From: Lepidurus packardi
Taxonomy: Eukaryota; Arthropoda; Branchiopoda; Notostraca; Triopsidae
Length of the DNA: 64,000 bases
Reading direction: 5' to 3'
Assembly (NCBI GenBank): GCA_023053545.1
Contig: JAKZAN010000005.1
Coordinates: forward strand, 6,138,001-6,202,000
Position numbers and translations under genes: made by a program. Positions 42,501 through 55,522 of this stretch are shown in pieces. The notes beneath the pieces were generated by a model. That model saw nothing but the letters and a program-made list of their open reading frames with translations. It did no database searches and had not been told where the DNA came from. Numbering within the stretch: position 1 is the first letter of the stretch; the number at the start of each line of letters is the position of its first letter.

Positions 42501-45500
42501 TATTGATTCTATTAAGCGGAGATTCTAATCAACAAAAATCGGAAACGTATACCAAAGAAACAAAGTATCGTCCACTTTCTGACACTTTCCCACACGTTTC
42601 CTTTTCCTAGATTCAGTACACCCACTATTTCGGAACGATTTTGTAGCAATTTGGATAGAGATGATTGAAGAATTCCTAATTTAACGGCCACTTCTCTTTG
42701 TAGCAGATCTTTAAATTTCAATGAGTCGCAACTTCTCTTTTACATTTAAATTAACTCTTTTCCTGTTCATCGCCATTTGTATATAACCACGCGTCTAAAA
42801 TACAACTAACTCTGCGCCTTTGAAGCCTACTCCTACGCTTAGGTCGGGTTCTCAACACGATATCAAATCTAATTTTCTCAGTTAATTAAAGGAACGGGTC
42901 ATTCAGTTAAATAACCTGCTTATTCAACTGACTGGGGAGTTGAGAAGGAATTTCCCCCTAAGCTGTGAATTTTATCATTTTCAATAGGTCCTTTAAAATT
43001 CGATTCCATAAAGCGGCTGATTCTAATAACCAGTGATCACAATAAGTGTCATCTACTGTATGATAAAATAAATAGGGGGAAAAGAGCTCTAACCTTGTGC
43101 TGAGCCACTCTAGAAGGCACTAGTAAAGGCGCGTGCACGGGCATGCTAGCTGGAGCAGCAGGAGCTGCAGCCTTTTTACACAAAATCAACAAAAACATGC
43201 AAAAATGCTTAATTCGGAAAGTCCATGCTTAGGGAAAAATTCATATATAAATAAACGGCTTACAGATTGGTGCAGTAATTGCTGCAAGGCTTGATTCTGG
43301 GCCATGAGTTGCTGCTGGATTTGCATGTTCTGGGCCACAGCTGATTGGAGGAAAACGCGTTGTAGGTTTTGTTGGAAGGCAGCCAAAGCTGCAGACTCCG
43401 CTCCGGGACTGGTTGGTCCTTGCATCGGAGAGTTTGGAACGTTCGAAAATTGTCCAGGCACTGAAAACCCTGTCACGATAAATTAGTCATTACAGCCAGA
43501 AAAGAAATTGGGGAAAGGGAAAGGGAAATGCAAAAGATGAATGACAGTTCCTGAAGGAACAAGGTACTTTACCTTGCATGTTGTAGAGTGGCATGGAAAA
43601 GGGGTAAGGCATAAAAGGAGACATAGGTGCGGAATCCGTGGGTGTGGGCAAAGGAGTGCCCATAACATAAGAACCAGCAGGTGAACTAGCATTTCCCAGT
43701 GCCCCAGCTACACATGAATTGAAGTTTTAATGGTGAAAATAAGCTTTTTGTGTTTCCAAACAAAGCATTTTCCTCTTTTTTTCTTTACCTTGCGAAGTAT
43801 AAAGAGGCATAGCTCCCATTGGATTTAGCCCTGGCAACATCATCGGTGGCGGAGAGGCTATGTTGGGTAAACTAGGCAAAGGTGACGTCACAGCAATCGG
43901 AGTGAATCCTGATTCGGTTTGTTGCTTACGTTGGGAGTTCTGTATAATGCAACTTAGAATAAAAAGCGCATTTTGGGAAAGAAAAGTATACGTGGGTGTC
44001 AGTGCCATTGATCCCTTGGCCCCCGCCTTTGATCAAGTTTCTCAAACTAGACGAGTCTTCGAAATCTTGAAACTGGGCTCCCGATGCGATGGATTGAAGC
44101 CAGTTTTCGCCAAAAGTTTGGGCGTCGAATTGGGTTTGGAGCACGGGACTAGGCCTGTGATGGCGCCCGCCTCCTTTGATGGACGCTACCAAGGATCGCG
44201 CGTCGGAGAGCTCGTCCATGTTACCATCCAAAACTGGCATGAAGAGGTCGTCCAAGAATTGGTCCACATCAGAAGACTGGGAAGGCACACGAACGCGTCT
44301 CACATGCGAAACTGTGAATTTATAAAAAAAAAAAAATGGTTTCGAACAGGCACAATAATTTAATATTAATAACAAGTAAAAGATAAATGTAAGTAAATAA
44401 GAAACACAGTAAAGAAACGAATTGAAAGATTCGAACCTAAAGAGTTTCCCACAGAAGGCGTTTCACTTGTGTCGGATAATCCGGAAGACTTGACTTGTTC
44501 TTGATGTTTAGTTTCGATGTAAGCACGGCTGGAATGACTTCCTGGTGCTGGCTTTTTACTTGCATGTTGCGATTTGATGAACTTGTGATTGTGACTCTTG
44601 ATAACTTGTTCAAATTCATCTTCACTGTCTTCTTCCTTTCGATTCCCTTCAGATTCTTCTTCGAATGATCTATATTTAAAATTCAAACACGCGATTACTT
44701 CACAATCAGATGTTAAGTTTATAATGTAAAAAAATAAATGGAACTCGAAAATAGCGGATGTTTACCTGTTATTCAGCGTGTTTTTGCCACTTAATCCAAA
44801 CTGTTCCCATCGTTCATTAGCTGTCTGGTTATTGGCGTTGGCACTGGCACGTCCTGAATGACGTTTGAATTCGCTATGAATTAAATGATTCTCTGCAGCC
44901 TTTTGGTTATCGGTTAGTCTTTCCATAGACCGGTAACGATCATTCAAGCGACTTTTGGATAAACCAAATTCTGCCAAAGGCGTCGGTGTATTATCCTATG
45001 AATAACACAGATATTAGAGCTGAAATCAATTTAAAACATATTGGCGAAAGACCCTATTATACTACAATTTCTTTACAAATCATGCAATTAGTAAAGTCAT
45101 CTTCGTTACACTCAGTGACTCCTTTCTTTGCTTTATTGCTCACAATTGCTGGACTCCTTTAATCGAACAATTTTCACTGCGGTTTGATTCTAGATTTTCC
45201 CATACCTGCACATGTACTGTACTCTCACAATAAAAAAAAGGTGAGAACTCCTTTCCTTGAAAAATTCACTTAATTCTTAACCAGACAGTGAATTTCCTAG
45301 TATGAGGAAACTTTAAAGGAGTATAAGGAAGGAAAATGGGGAAAATTTTACTGCGCTAAATTGAAGCTTTGAAGGTAATGAAGAGAGTTATGTTGTTAAA
45401 TCGACACACGTCCATGCACTCACGTGATCCAGTAAGTTATCCAGACTCTTGCTTTTGCCTTGGTCGTCAAAGTAACGAGCATTGAGAGCAGAATGTCGAG

Positions 45501-48500
45501 AAAGGACATGGGCGGCATTAGCCATACCCACAGATGCCGGTTGTTGAGGAGCTGGCGCAAAAGAAGTCAGCAAAGTGTGCTGTAATAGCATGCAAAGACA
45601 ATCGTTTCAATCATGTTAATGAAAGACGATAACCCACTACCAAACACCACGCTAATTACAAATATATCCAAGCTCAAATCTCGAAATCCCCTTACCGAGG
45701 TTCGAGAAGGAGGCGGCGGGGGTGCTTTAGAAGAATCTCCCTTCATAATTTGCCCGCCCTAAGATATCAAAAGACGTCCACGACAAGATAATAGTTAAGA
45801 ATATTAGGACCGCACACTTTTTCTTGATTCAAAAACTTACCTTTCCTGTTCGATCATCTGAGGAAGCCAATAAGAAGTAACTCTTGCACACGGGAAAAGC
45901 CGGAGGCGTTTCCATCTCAGCAATTAGATCCAACACATAATCGTGGCCATTCAAGTCGTAAAATGCTCCTCCATGACTCATTGAAATGCTCCATCCCCTG
46001 GAATCATCAATGCCACGTCCTTCCAGTAGCAAGGTAGCCAAATCTTCAGCTGTGGCCCAAGAATCGACTCCAGCATGACGAGATTCATCTAAAAACAACG
46101 ACAGTGAATTATCTGTTTAAACAAAAAAATGAGAGCCTCTTACTATCGGAAAATTTCGCTTCCAGGGCCATATTAACCTTCTTGCGATTTGCTTTCCACT
46201 CGAGGGTTGAAGGGGGATAAGAACGCGCCAAAGGAGGTTCAGGTTCAATCCGCAGACGAGCTGATTGCAGCAGCTTCTGCTGGCACAACGTTTTATAGCC
46301 ACTGTAGCCATAATCCGACACGTATTTGAGCAAATATTTGAAGAGCTTGGAAGACGGCGGGAAGGCGGATAGGCAATTGGCTAGCAGGAACCAACCCCTT
46401 TCTAGGCTAAATTCGTTGTCATTTTTCCACGTTTGATTGCACAATTGGCACAAAATCTCATCTCGCAGCTTCTCATTCAACAATCCCTGTTATAACAAAG
46501 TTGCAAAACAATGTTGTTACAAGCAAGAATTAATAAAAGCAAATAAATTGTCTCCAATAATCAAAGAACCAAAATGGTTATTTACCTTGTTGACAATATA
46601 GTTTCCTAAGGCAATTTCTTTCTTTCCGCTCAAATTCGTATCGTGCATGAACCGGAGAATGAGTTTAAACAAGGCTAAGGAGTCTTGCACATCCACATCT
46701 TTATTCTTGGATAAGAACGGGGCTTGTATCGGCTCCTTCTTCATGGCCCATAAATGCGACTAGGAAATGTACAATGAAAACTCAGACTTTTGTTCGAATA
46801 AGCGAAGTTACCTTGAAATAGATGTTCGTGAACTTGGAAAACGGGTGATAATCAACATCAGGTGGCAACTGGTACCTGTCACCACGTGTAGGCACACTTC
46901 CCACCACTTTAACTACGTTTCGTTCTGTATGCATTTGTTGCCATTCTAAAATTTCAATTCAATGTTAGTATTGTTTCTCTTGTTCGAATACAGGCAATAT
47001 TAAAAGCTTACCATCCAGTTTACTGAAAATGAAAGCTAGCTCTGCTGGGATTTCCAAGTGATTGAATCCAGCCGTGTATTTAGCCACACGTTCTTGTTCC
47101 TCCTTAGCAGCTTTTTGCTGGGCTCGTTCAGTGGCCACACGTTCTAGTTCAGCTCTTCTTTGCATCTCAACCTAAACAAACAAGGTGTAATTAACATGTT
47201 AAAACTACTGATTAGAGAGTGACTCTTCACTTTTAGCTCTTTGAAACGACGTCTGTCACGTGTACCACGGACATGGGCTTGTGCCTTGACAATTCCTCTT
47301 CGCACTCGCTGGTATTTGCGTCGTCCAAGCCAACTACGGACAGCAGCTTGGATCCTAATAGTATTGGTTCGCATAGAGCGGTACTTTCTACGCGCCAGAT
47401 AGCTCCGTACTGCTGTTTGGATCTTGGTTGCCGCCTTTCGCAGCAAATTCAACCGTTCTTTCTCCAAATGCTGTTCCAACGTTTCGCGTAGGAAGATCTT
47501 CGAGGTGCCAATTTGGTACTGGTCAGCCAGCTCTTTCGTTTCAAGTACCAGCCGGACGATATCTCGTGGTACTGCATGCGAGGGCAAATTTTTGGCGAGA
47601 CACTTGTATCGTTCCGCAAATTGAGAGAACTTCAGGCGGACCGGAAAGCCTAATTTCCGGATACGGATTGTTTCCAACATGCCACTGTAGCGGAGTTGCT
47701 CTAAAACCAAGGGCATGTCGAACTTCATGGGCGCTTTGTCCTGATTAGGCTTTAAACACCTCACAAACCATGGAGTGCTCCTACAAAAATGTAATTTATA
47801 ACCAAAAGACGAAAAGTAAAAAATGGTATCTTTTACTTGGACATCGAATCAAGTAACGCTGTTAGAGAGTCTTGGAACCTCGCAGCAACTGTGGGCGTAC
47901 GGGGTTTCATGGTCACGAACCTTCCATCAGCGCGTGGCAACGTTTTGCCAGATTCTAATGAGCGTTTCACCTCTTGAAACATGCGCGATAGCATCTATAC
48001 CCAGCCAGCCATTACGAAAATGGGTGGGAAAAATTCAAGGGAGTTTTATTGCTTACTGGTCGTTGACTGCTGATAAGTAACTCGAGGACATCCGGACGCA
48101 ACGTGTCTCTATTTTTGTCCAAGAAACCTTCAACGCTGTACCAAACTTGTCCGGCGTAATGCTTAACTCCAAATTCCATCGATGACATGCGAGGTCGGGA
48201 ATAAAGTTCGTTTAAGGCATGGTTGTAGTGACATTTTTCCACTAGAGAAGCATCCGTCGCTTTGGGAAAATTAGACTCGTCGTCAAGTAGGTGGAAAATT
48301 CCCACCGGTTTTTTTGCCAAGAGTTGAATGACTGGCATGTTATCCTAAAGAAGACAATCCCCAAAACACCACGTTTTAAACCTTTGGGGTAACCTTCTAA
48401 ACGTTTCTATTAGCCCGAAACATCACAAGAGAGGAAAAAAATATATCGAAAAAAAATATTGATGGTTTTTTAATTACCGCAAAGTTGATGGTCTGCCATT

Positions 48501-51365
48501 CGATTTTCTCTTTCACGTATTCTTGCTGTTCTAGCTTAAAGATATGCTTGTTAAAGTAGAATTGGAGGTTTTCATTAGCATAATTGATGCACAGTTGCTC
48601 AAAGCTGTTTTCCTATAACAATATCGAGGGAAATAAGAACGAGGTTCTCACGGACCCAACCAAACGACAGGCTTACCTGGAAATCCTCAAAGCCGAAGAT
48701 GTCCAGAATAGAGATAGCTGTACTTTTCGGCCCTTTGTTGACAATGGCATTGACGCGGCTCACCAGCCATGAAAATAACGTTGAATAGAGCGCTTTGGCC
48801 ACTGCATCTCGGGCATCCAAAGCCGCGTCTATGTTCAAAGGGGTATACAACCGCTCGCGACGAGCTTCCTATGAACCCAAGGAGAAAATAGTACACCAAA
48901 TGATGAAAGGATAAGAAGATTTACGGTTGTTTTCCACGTCAAGGCCTTTAGAATGCCTTCCAAGTCAATCTGCAAGAGATGGCTGACCCAGCGTACTTCA
49001 GCGTCTGATCCAACTTCCACGCCTTCTTGGCCATGCTTTAATTGTTTGCGATGGAAATAAATGTTTCCCAAGTGCAATACTACAAATATTTTTTTTTATA
49101 ATCTTAATATTGTTACGGTAGACTAGACAGTACCTGCTGCTAAAATACGGAAGATGTTGTCTTGCTCTTCTAGCGTAAAACCCACCACTTGCATAGCAGA
49201 CAGTAAGGATTGCAAGTCATCCGCATCATCTTTCGTGCTGATTTCCACATTGCCGCCTTGGTTGAGGTAAAAATAGTTTTCCGCAGTGGTCAATCCATAT
49301 TTTTCCTTCTCCTCGGGGCGCAATCCTTTCAAAACTTCGTAAAAAACGTGATAATTGCGTTCATCGGCGGAATGTGTAACGATCCTTGATTTCTCCAATA
49401 AGTATTCCGTAATTTTGGCGCCATTAATCACTCCACTAAATCAGGAAACAATTAAGCAGTAGTTCTTGTAAGAAAATCATGAAATATTCTTACTCCCTGA
49501 AGCGGATCTGCAAGTACTTCCCAAACCGTGACGAATTGTCGTTTCGCACAGTCTTCGCATTGCCGAAAGCTTCTAACAGAGGTGCAGCTTCCAAAATCTG
49601 CTCCGTAATCAAATTGGAAGGTGCAGAATTAACAGCTGCCAAGTACTGCATAACTAATTTGGTAGATTCGGTCTTTCCTGAGCCTGATTCACCGCTAATG
49701 ACGACCACTTGCGATTGCTGCATCGTCGCAAGCCGCTGATAAGCTGCGGAGCCGATTGCAAATAAATGCCTAAACGAAAGTAAAAATATTTAATTTCCGG
49801 AAAAAAAGAACACAATATACGCGAATGGGGATGGGTGAAAACGTTTTGAAAATGAGGAAAGAATAAACGGTGGTCTTTCCAAACTTGTCTGGGCGTTCCG
49901 GTCACCGTTACAAGGGAGTGTGCTTGGAAACCGAGAAATGAATTCGGCCATAAAAATATATTATAAAGGAAAAGAGCGAGTCACTTGTTACGCCAGCTCC
50001 ATTTTCAGGTTAACTGAGCCAATTGAAGGGGTTTTTAAAATAGAACATGTTTTTGTGCTACTTACGGGGGTAAAGTGCCCAATATCTGACCCTCATATTT
50101 CTGCACCATATCCATGCCGTACACATCGAACATTTTGTACGGATTCACGGCCACCAAAATGCTCCCAACATATGTCTGAAAATGGGAAAAACAATATTTA
50201 AAAAAATCAAAGAAATTTAAGAAATCAAAGAAAGGAAATAAATTCTTACGTAGATCATCTCGTTGTCGTAACGCGTTTTCAGGTTCCATAGTAGTGATGC
50301 TTCGTTCAGATCCCTATCGTACACGAAAGGCACATTAGGGTTCCGAAAGCTTGAAAACTTCCGTTATACAAATCGGGCAAGGTTTTAACTTACGAGAGTG
50401 TAATCATATCTTCGACTCCATCAGGGCCCAAGTCTTGTCGTTTCCTAAGGCTGGTCAAGTTGGTCAATGTGAAAACTTGTGGCTGCAATGAAAGCAAAGA
50501 AAGTTCATTATGGTTACATTAAGAGATTTAGCAATAAACGAAGCCCAAAACCGGGCAACACATGGCATTTAATGACGTTAAAGGTCTGATAACGTCCATT
50601 CAAGATCCATTTTCGAGGGTGAGTGTTATGATTATCACTTACATTGCGTTTCAAAACAGGCAAAACTAAATCAGCCAAGCGTGGTACAGTACGAATAGGT
50701 CTAACTAGGTTATTAGCTTCTTGAGCCTCTCCTGCGGTCCCCATATCCGGAGGACCATTAGCCTGCCTTTCCTCGAATTGTAAATGCGTCAGCTCTTCAC
50801 ATTGAGAACACACATTGCTCCAACGTGGGATCTTGGTATACGTAACGCCCGATGGCGGGATTTCGACCGCGAACTCCGCGAAACATTTGACGCATTGAAA
50901 TAGGTCTTCCCCAGTTTTGGGAGTTTGGGATTCTTCGGCTTTGACTACCTTCGCCCTGCGAGGCGACGAAGGTGAGCTTGCTGACGACAACGAGTCCGCT
51001 GACGCGTACTTTCGTAAGGACTTTTTCTCGAGCCAACTACCGCACCCAATTTCTTTGCTGTTTTTGCTCTTTTTCTTGGAGATGGCCGCAGACTCGGCGT
51101 AGTGGCTCTCGACAGGCGAGGTCAAGTTACTTTCAGGTGACCGCAACGGTGAGGAATTGGTGGGGTTGACACTGGCACTTTTTCTTCGCCGGATCAGCGG
51201 GCGCATAAACAAGTCTTTCAAAGAAGGTCGACGACGAGCTTTACGGGGTTCTTCTGCTGCGCCCATCGGCGAATCAGTGACAACCGAACTGTTTTCATGC
51301 TCGGAGAAAGAATTGGAATCCGACTCCCGTGAGGGAGATGTCGGAGGCGAGTCGGAATCAGCCAT
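33558..51365 (-). CDS. Myo15: Unconventional myosin XV, long form
   Basis: Forty-three exons read in phase to 3,709 aa. First exon 51365-50643, motor and neck exons from 50482 to 47231, tail exons from 47171 to 33558. It is an actin-based motor with a MyTH4-FERM tail, acting in filopodia or stereocilia-like protrusions in known animals. Motor: P-loop G-E-S-G-S-G-K-T, switch [16 protein letters not shown], switch [10 protein letters not shown]. Three IQ-like helices follow ([13 protein letters not shown]). MyTH4-1 is at about residues 1070-1300. Then come disordered Ser/Pro/Gln linkers, the myosin-XV segment [10 protein letters not shown], a FERM-like module around 2300-2490, a 620-residue insert (exon 37609-35751), MyTH4-2, and a C-terminal FERM ending [15 protein letters not shown]. 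The usual SH3 before MyTH4-2 is not recognisable. Exon 38262-38208 is small but needed to keep phase. Confidence 0.95.
35751..37609 (-). CDS. Myo15: Myosin XV exon for Ser/Cys-rich 620-aa insert
   Basis: A single 1,859-bp exon of the myosin XV gene, entered in phase 1 from the small exon 38262-38208. It leaves at a GTAATG donor after D-F-D-C, in phase with the MyTH4-2 exon at 35616. It inserts about 620 residues where other myosin XV proteins have a short linker and SH3 domain. It is rich in Ser, Glu and Asp, with a Cys cluster near its end ([10 protein letters not shown] and E-C-C-K-T, then C-C-S-A-C). A conserved-looking segment reads [12 protein letters not shown]. No known domain is recognised. 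If the donor is not used, translation stops ten codons later, so the exon could also end a shorter isoform. Confidence 0.8.
38010..38140. mobile_element. Possible pogo-type remnant in myosin XV intron
   Basis: The block ttgaagcctacttctacg followed by tttaggt is close to a block shared by the two pogo-type elements (ttgaagcctactcctacg at about 42823, and the inverted form at about 18910). Nearby tacagtaactactg could be a worn terminus. The extent is a guess. Confidence 0.25.
38934..40185. other. Myosin XV intron (1.25 kb)
   Basis: The longest tail intron, between the FERM-like module exons 40301-40186 and 38933-38789. AT-rich, with no gene or repeat recognised. Confidence 0.6.
42463..43058 (-). 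mobile_element. pogo/Tigger-type element with HTH remnant
   Basis: A roughly 596-bp element in a myosin XV intron. Its right end atctactg is followed by TA. Its left end tacaaatgtcgcttattgtg is a worn copy of the same terminus (the sister element at 18833 has CAGTAGATG there). On the minus strand 42721-42512 encodes a helix-turn-helix like the CENP-B/pogo DNA-binding domain ([20 protein letters not shown]). No DDE catalytic region is present, so this is an internally deleted, non-autonomous copy. Confidence 0.75.
44996..45423. other. Myosin XV intron (0.43 kb)
   Basis: Intron between exons 45579-45424 and 44995-44766, longer than most in this gene. No feature recognised. Confidence 0.6.
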
Positions 51366-53092
51366 TGTTCTTCACGCAACGGTTTTTCAGCTTTTACGGC
51401 GTTAAAGTGGTAAAAGTTTTTCCCCCACACGGAGCACGTCTTTATAAATACCAATTGTTACAAGAACCAGGCCGTGCCACAAAGACTGCACACATTCTCC
51501 TTTCAATCGAAGATAAGAATTGGTGGAGAAAAGTCCTCGCAGGGACACATGCATAGAAAAGAAAAGATACAAATTTTGGTTTGCTCAGCCTCCAGCGGGG
51601 AAAGCTCTTCAGCCGCAAAACACCAAACAGGTAAGCCCATTCAAACAAGACTTTCCCATTCACGTAAACGCGCCCCCAATTCATACATTGCCCATCTTAA
51701 CTTTTCCAAGATTGGGTCTTTTTCAAACCTTATACACTGTCTATCAAAGTATTACAAATACTTGTGCTATACTCGTTAAGTAATTTTTGGATAAGAAATA
51801 GTTGAAATAGTCAAAGGTAATGAAGGTTTTACACTATCTTGAGCTACGTGGACACAGTTTCAGGGTTATGACCGTATTTGGAGTGATTTCCACTCGTCAT
51901 ACGCACTGGGACATGGCCCAAAAGGTTACTGGAGATGCTGTGGACACAATTTTTATATTTTTTTAAGGACGAATTTGCCACAGGAAAAGAACTGCAATGA
52001 TAAAGACGTGTGCCTGTCCTGGAAACTGACGGGTTTCTGACTGTTGGTGCGTGCTTGATTACGCTAGGTACTCCGTGAGCAAGGTGCACAGGAGTGGGCA
52101 GGTGGAATGTAGATAACTGAGCAGTTCTCCTCGGTCCTGAGCCGAAAACTCACCGGCCCCGTCTTCTTTTTCTTCTCCTGAAGTTATCCGCCTCTCTCTG
52201 AAAAGGGGACAGACTAAATACCCTAAAGGATGCCTTGGTTGAAGTAGGTGGGTTTGCAAGTAAACTTGCCCCCTTTGCCCAAACAGCCCTAAACACGCGC
52301 GGACACTTCTTTCCAAACAGTTATATCTGTTGTAGAATGGGCGGATCACCTGCCGTTTTAGGCTCTGCTTCAGGCAGGCGGAAGTTGGAATGGGAGTGTT
52401 CAAGAAGCATTTGAACAAATATTTTCTTTAACGCTGGTCAATGCGGCTTTCCACTGTTCCTATCGGTGTCAAGCGTAATCATTAAGCCTGAAAAAGTAGC
52501 CAATGTCTTCACAAATCCTTTTCATCCCAGTAGATTCAGCCTACCGAATCGAGTAAAAAAATTCCATAAACGATTCTCTTGCTCCTCATTCAAAAGATGC
52601 TCCATTTTGGGGTACTAACGGGTTCGTATAAGTAATGCTACGCTAAATTGAGGCTCCAGGCTTTTTGATCCCGTTCTACTTTGACAGTGTAAACGCTAGG
52701 TGTCTTTAGGTCACATCCGCAAAAATGATTAGCAATAACAAAAACGTATGTTAGCCTCTATGGTTAATTACACTAACTTAGCTACACCGCCAAGACATGT
52801 CATAGGGGAAGTAGAAAGTTGCTCGAGGCATTGGCTACACCTTGCTTTTCTGGTCAATGGTTACTTTCCTTAGCATTCATATGCATACAGGTATGAACCT
52901 CATTCTGCAGTCGAGGTATGAGCCGCTCAGGTGTTTTAACAAAATGCGTGAGCTCGCTCGTAAGCAAGGACCGGTTCAAAGCATGTGAAACGAAATATTT
53001 AACGGGCTTTTAACTAGGACGACTGGATCGCTACTACCTGTTTTTCACCAAACCTGTATACAAATACGAAAAAATAGAGAATTCATGCTTAC
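51366..53092. other. Intron / upstream region between alternative starts
   Basis: For the short myosin form this is intron; for the long form it is 5' flank. Overlapping frames at 51442-51684 and 52059-52418 show no domain. Nothing else recognised. Confidence 0.5.
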
Positions 53093-53358
53093 CTTTCCAG
53101 CGATGATAGATTGCACAGTTACGACTTGCGGAGCCGGTAGATATTCCAATACTTTACCAGGCAGGACATAGCCCACACCTGGGTCAAACCACACCAAATC
53201 TCCCTACGATTACAGACATATTAAGTCGTAAAAATACTACGGCAAACATAATGACAACAAACTAGACTACCTAGGAAAGTTGTGACAGCAAAACTAGGGC
53301 ATAACACGAGCACTTGTTGTGTAAAGAGAAACACGATTACCTTGACAAAGTCGAACAT
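53093..53358 (-). CDS. Myo15: Myosin XV alternative (short) N-terminus
   Basis: Two small exons upstream of the long first exon. 53358-53341 encodes M-F-D-F-V-K. 53203-53093 encodes G-D-L-V-W-F-D-P-G-V-G-Y-V-L-P-G and ends I-I-A-G-K. This is the SH3-like N-terminal subdomain that normally precedes the MyTH4-FERM myosin motor. Both exons are in phase 0, and the second can splice directly to motor exon 50482 (P-Q-V-F-T-L-T-N), giving a 3,511-aa form that skips the 241-codon first exon at 51365-50643. That exon also ends in phase 0, so the two are alternative starts. Confidence 0.85.
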
Positions 53359-55311
53359 CTTGCGGTGGAATTATGGAACAGGCTCCGACAGGGGCGCTCA
53401 AAACGGATTCAAGTATAACTGCCGAGAGGAAACGGATCTACTTTAGTACACAATTTACTCCGTGGGAAGTAGACCTAGATAATAGTAGGCACCTGGAAAG
53501 CGAGAAACTCTGATACTTATTAATCCACTACACTTTTAGACATTGTAAACCACAGAGTGAATAGGATAGACAAAATTAAGTAAGCTCGTGCAGTCCATAT
53601 ATCCTAGTTCATTTTGCTCCAGTTCGCCACGGGTCAAAGTGTGTCTGGAGGCGTGAGCACAGAAATGAGCTCTAGAACCGGAAACTTGCCTTTACAATGA
53701 CTGGCAACAGAGCAAAATCAGTCACACAACAAGCTCAGAATGAGAGAAGCACAAAAACAGACGTCCACGCTTGTTTAGTTCCCCTTTTTATTTCTCGATT
53801 TCTCAAGTATCTCTTCCACATGCAAAAATTCCCATGCGGCGTTCAGGATTCCCACTTGAGGTTAATCCTAAACCATGTTACAAAGCTTCTTTTCATCCTT
53901 TTTTTGTCTTCGTTTTTGTTATTTTTTACGCCTGGGAATCGCTAGGTAAACGCAACAGGCGATTTTTACGGTTTACTGCTTCCGATTCCAGGAACAAAAA
54001 AGATTTAAATCTTGACAAGTATGTTCAGTTCCTTTCCTGAGCCAAAAAAGCAAGTAGGATGAGGATGTAATGCCTCGCAGTAAAAGGTCATCGCATCGCA
54101 TGGGCAACGACCACCAAACGAATCAGTACAGTACTGACCCCTGGAGGAGTGCTCCGGGTTTTGGATTACGTACATACAGAGAAAAGGCGTAAAGGGAATG
54201 TTAATCACCATGGCCTTCACCCTCAAAGGACTACTTTCCCTCTCGAACTCTTAGCTCATTAAATCCAAGACCCGACAACGCAAACCAGACCAGCCAATGG
54301 TAACCGTAAAAGAAAACACGACGTAAACCAAGGCAAGGTGAAAGAAAAAACCAGTACCACCCCTTCTCCATGCTTCAGCACGAAGTGAGAGCGTGAGTAA
54401 GCCACCTGAACGTCAATCCTAGCCCACATAACGCAACAATAATGGCAAATTGTGTCTCAGAAACAAATAATCTTTCAAAAACTAAGACATTCTACATGCA
54501 ACAAAGAAAAATCTCGCATTCAGTTCACCGGAAAAAAATCATGATCTCATCTAAAAGCTTTCTTGGAAAGTAAAAACTAGGATTTGAATTTCAGATTTTC
54601 ACAACAATTGAGAAAAAGCTACATATATATTTATTACCTCGGCTTGCGAAATCTACTCCATAACCACAAAGGATAATAGCAGCTCCTTAATGCACGAAAA
54701 ATTCACCCAATTCACACTTGGGTGGAGTTAGAAACTAAGTGTTTTCTTTCAGCCGGTATTAGAAACTAAGGGTGGGCGGGTGTAATCACACTGACCGGAC
54801 AAAAGGTGAGTATTTTAACATACACAACACATCACACTTCTTCGTCTTGCACAAACTAAAGACGCTTTTCAAACAGCCAGTCGAAAAATAACCAACCTCG
54901 TCCTTGGTCTCGGTCTCACTTGGCTCACCTGACGGCGGCCAGGGGTAGTGATGCTTTGCACGGCTGTGCATACCTGAGCTGCTAGTTTACCTGCTCCTCT
55001 TGGGTCCGCGCTACCCACAAGTTGAGGTAGACTACGCTCAGCCTTGAGGGGATGACTTTGGAACGGCGCTGGGAGGTTAAAAACTTCTTCTATCAAGTCT
55101 TTCCCCCATGCTTTGAGGTGATGCGGGTTTGAGCGTCATTCCAATCCCAACCCGCGCCCATAACCTACGATAAAGGTTTGATGGTCTTTCAAAGTAACCT
55201 GCCCTCCCCCCACTACCCTTGCCCCCATAAGAAGAAAAAAAAAGTGGCTAAGTAAATTAGGAAACAATAGATATATTAATTAAAATGGCTAGATACTGTG
55301 TACAAAAGTGT
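53359..55311. other. Intergenic, myosin XV 5' flank
   Basis: Should hold the promoter and leader of the short myosin XV form. On the minus strand about 55120-54920 there is an open segment with coding-like composition (K-A-W-G-K-D-L-I-E-E-V-F and P-R-G-A-G-K-L-A-A-Q) ending near splice-donor-like gtatgc and gtgagc. I cannot assign it to a gene. Confidence 0.4.
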
Positions 55312-55317
55312 TTTATT
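55312..55317 (-). other. Poly(A) signal of MAU2
   Basis: AATAAA on the minus strand about 210 bases beyond the MAU2 stop codon at 55523. Confidence 0.45.
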
Positions 55318-55522
55318 GGTTCTTGGAGGGGATTTGGCGGAAATAAAGCTGAACCGATTTTTTTGTTTCGTGAGCTAAACGTCTCGAAAATACTTACAAT
55401 AATATAGAACAAAATTGCCATTTTACTTTACACGGAGATTACAGCCAAAAATGAGTATTCGATCATTCCCTCCCTTCGTTATTCCCTTCTATCCCATAGG
55501 TTTTTTCTTTCTTTTTTAAGAA

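Noticed and set aside
52059-52418. 119-codon minus-strand frame between the two myosin starts
   Set aside because: No domain, no splice context and atypical composition. It lies in the intron of the short form.
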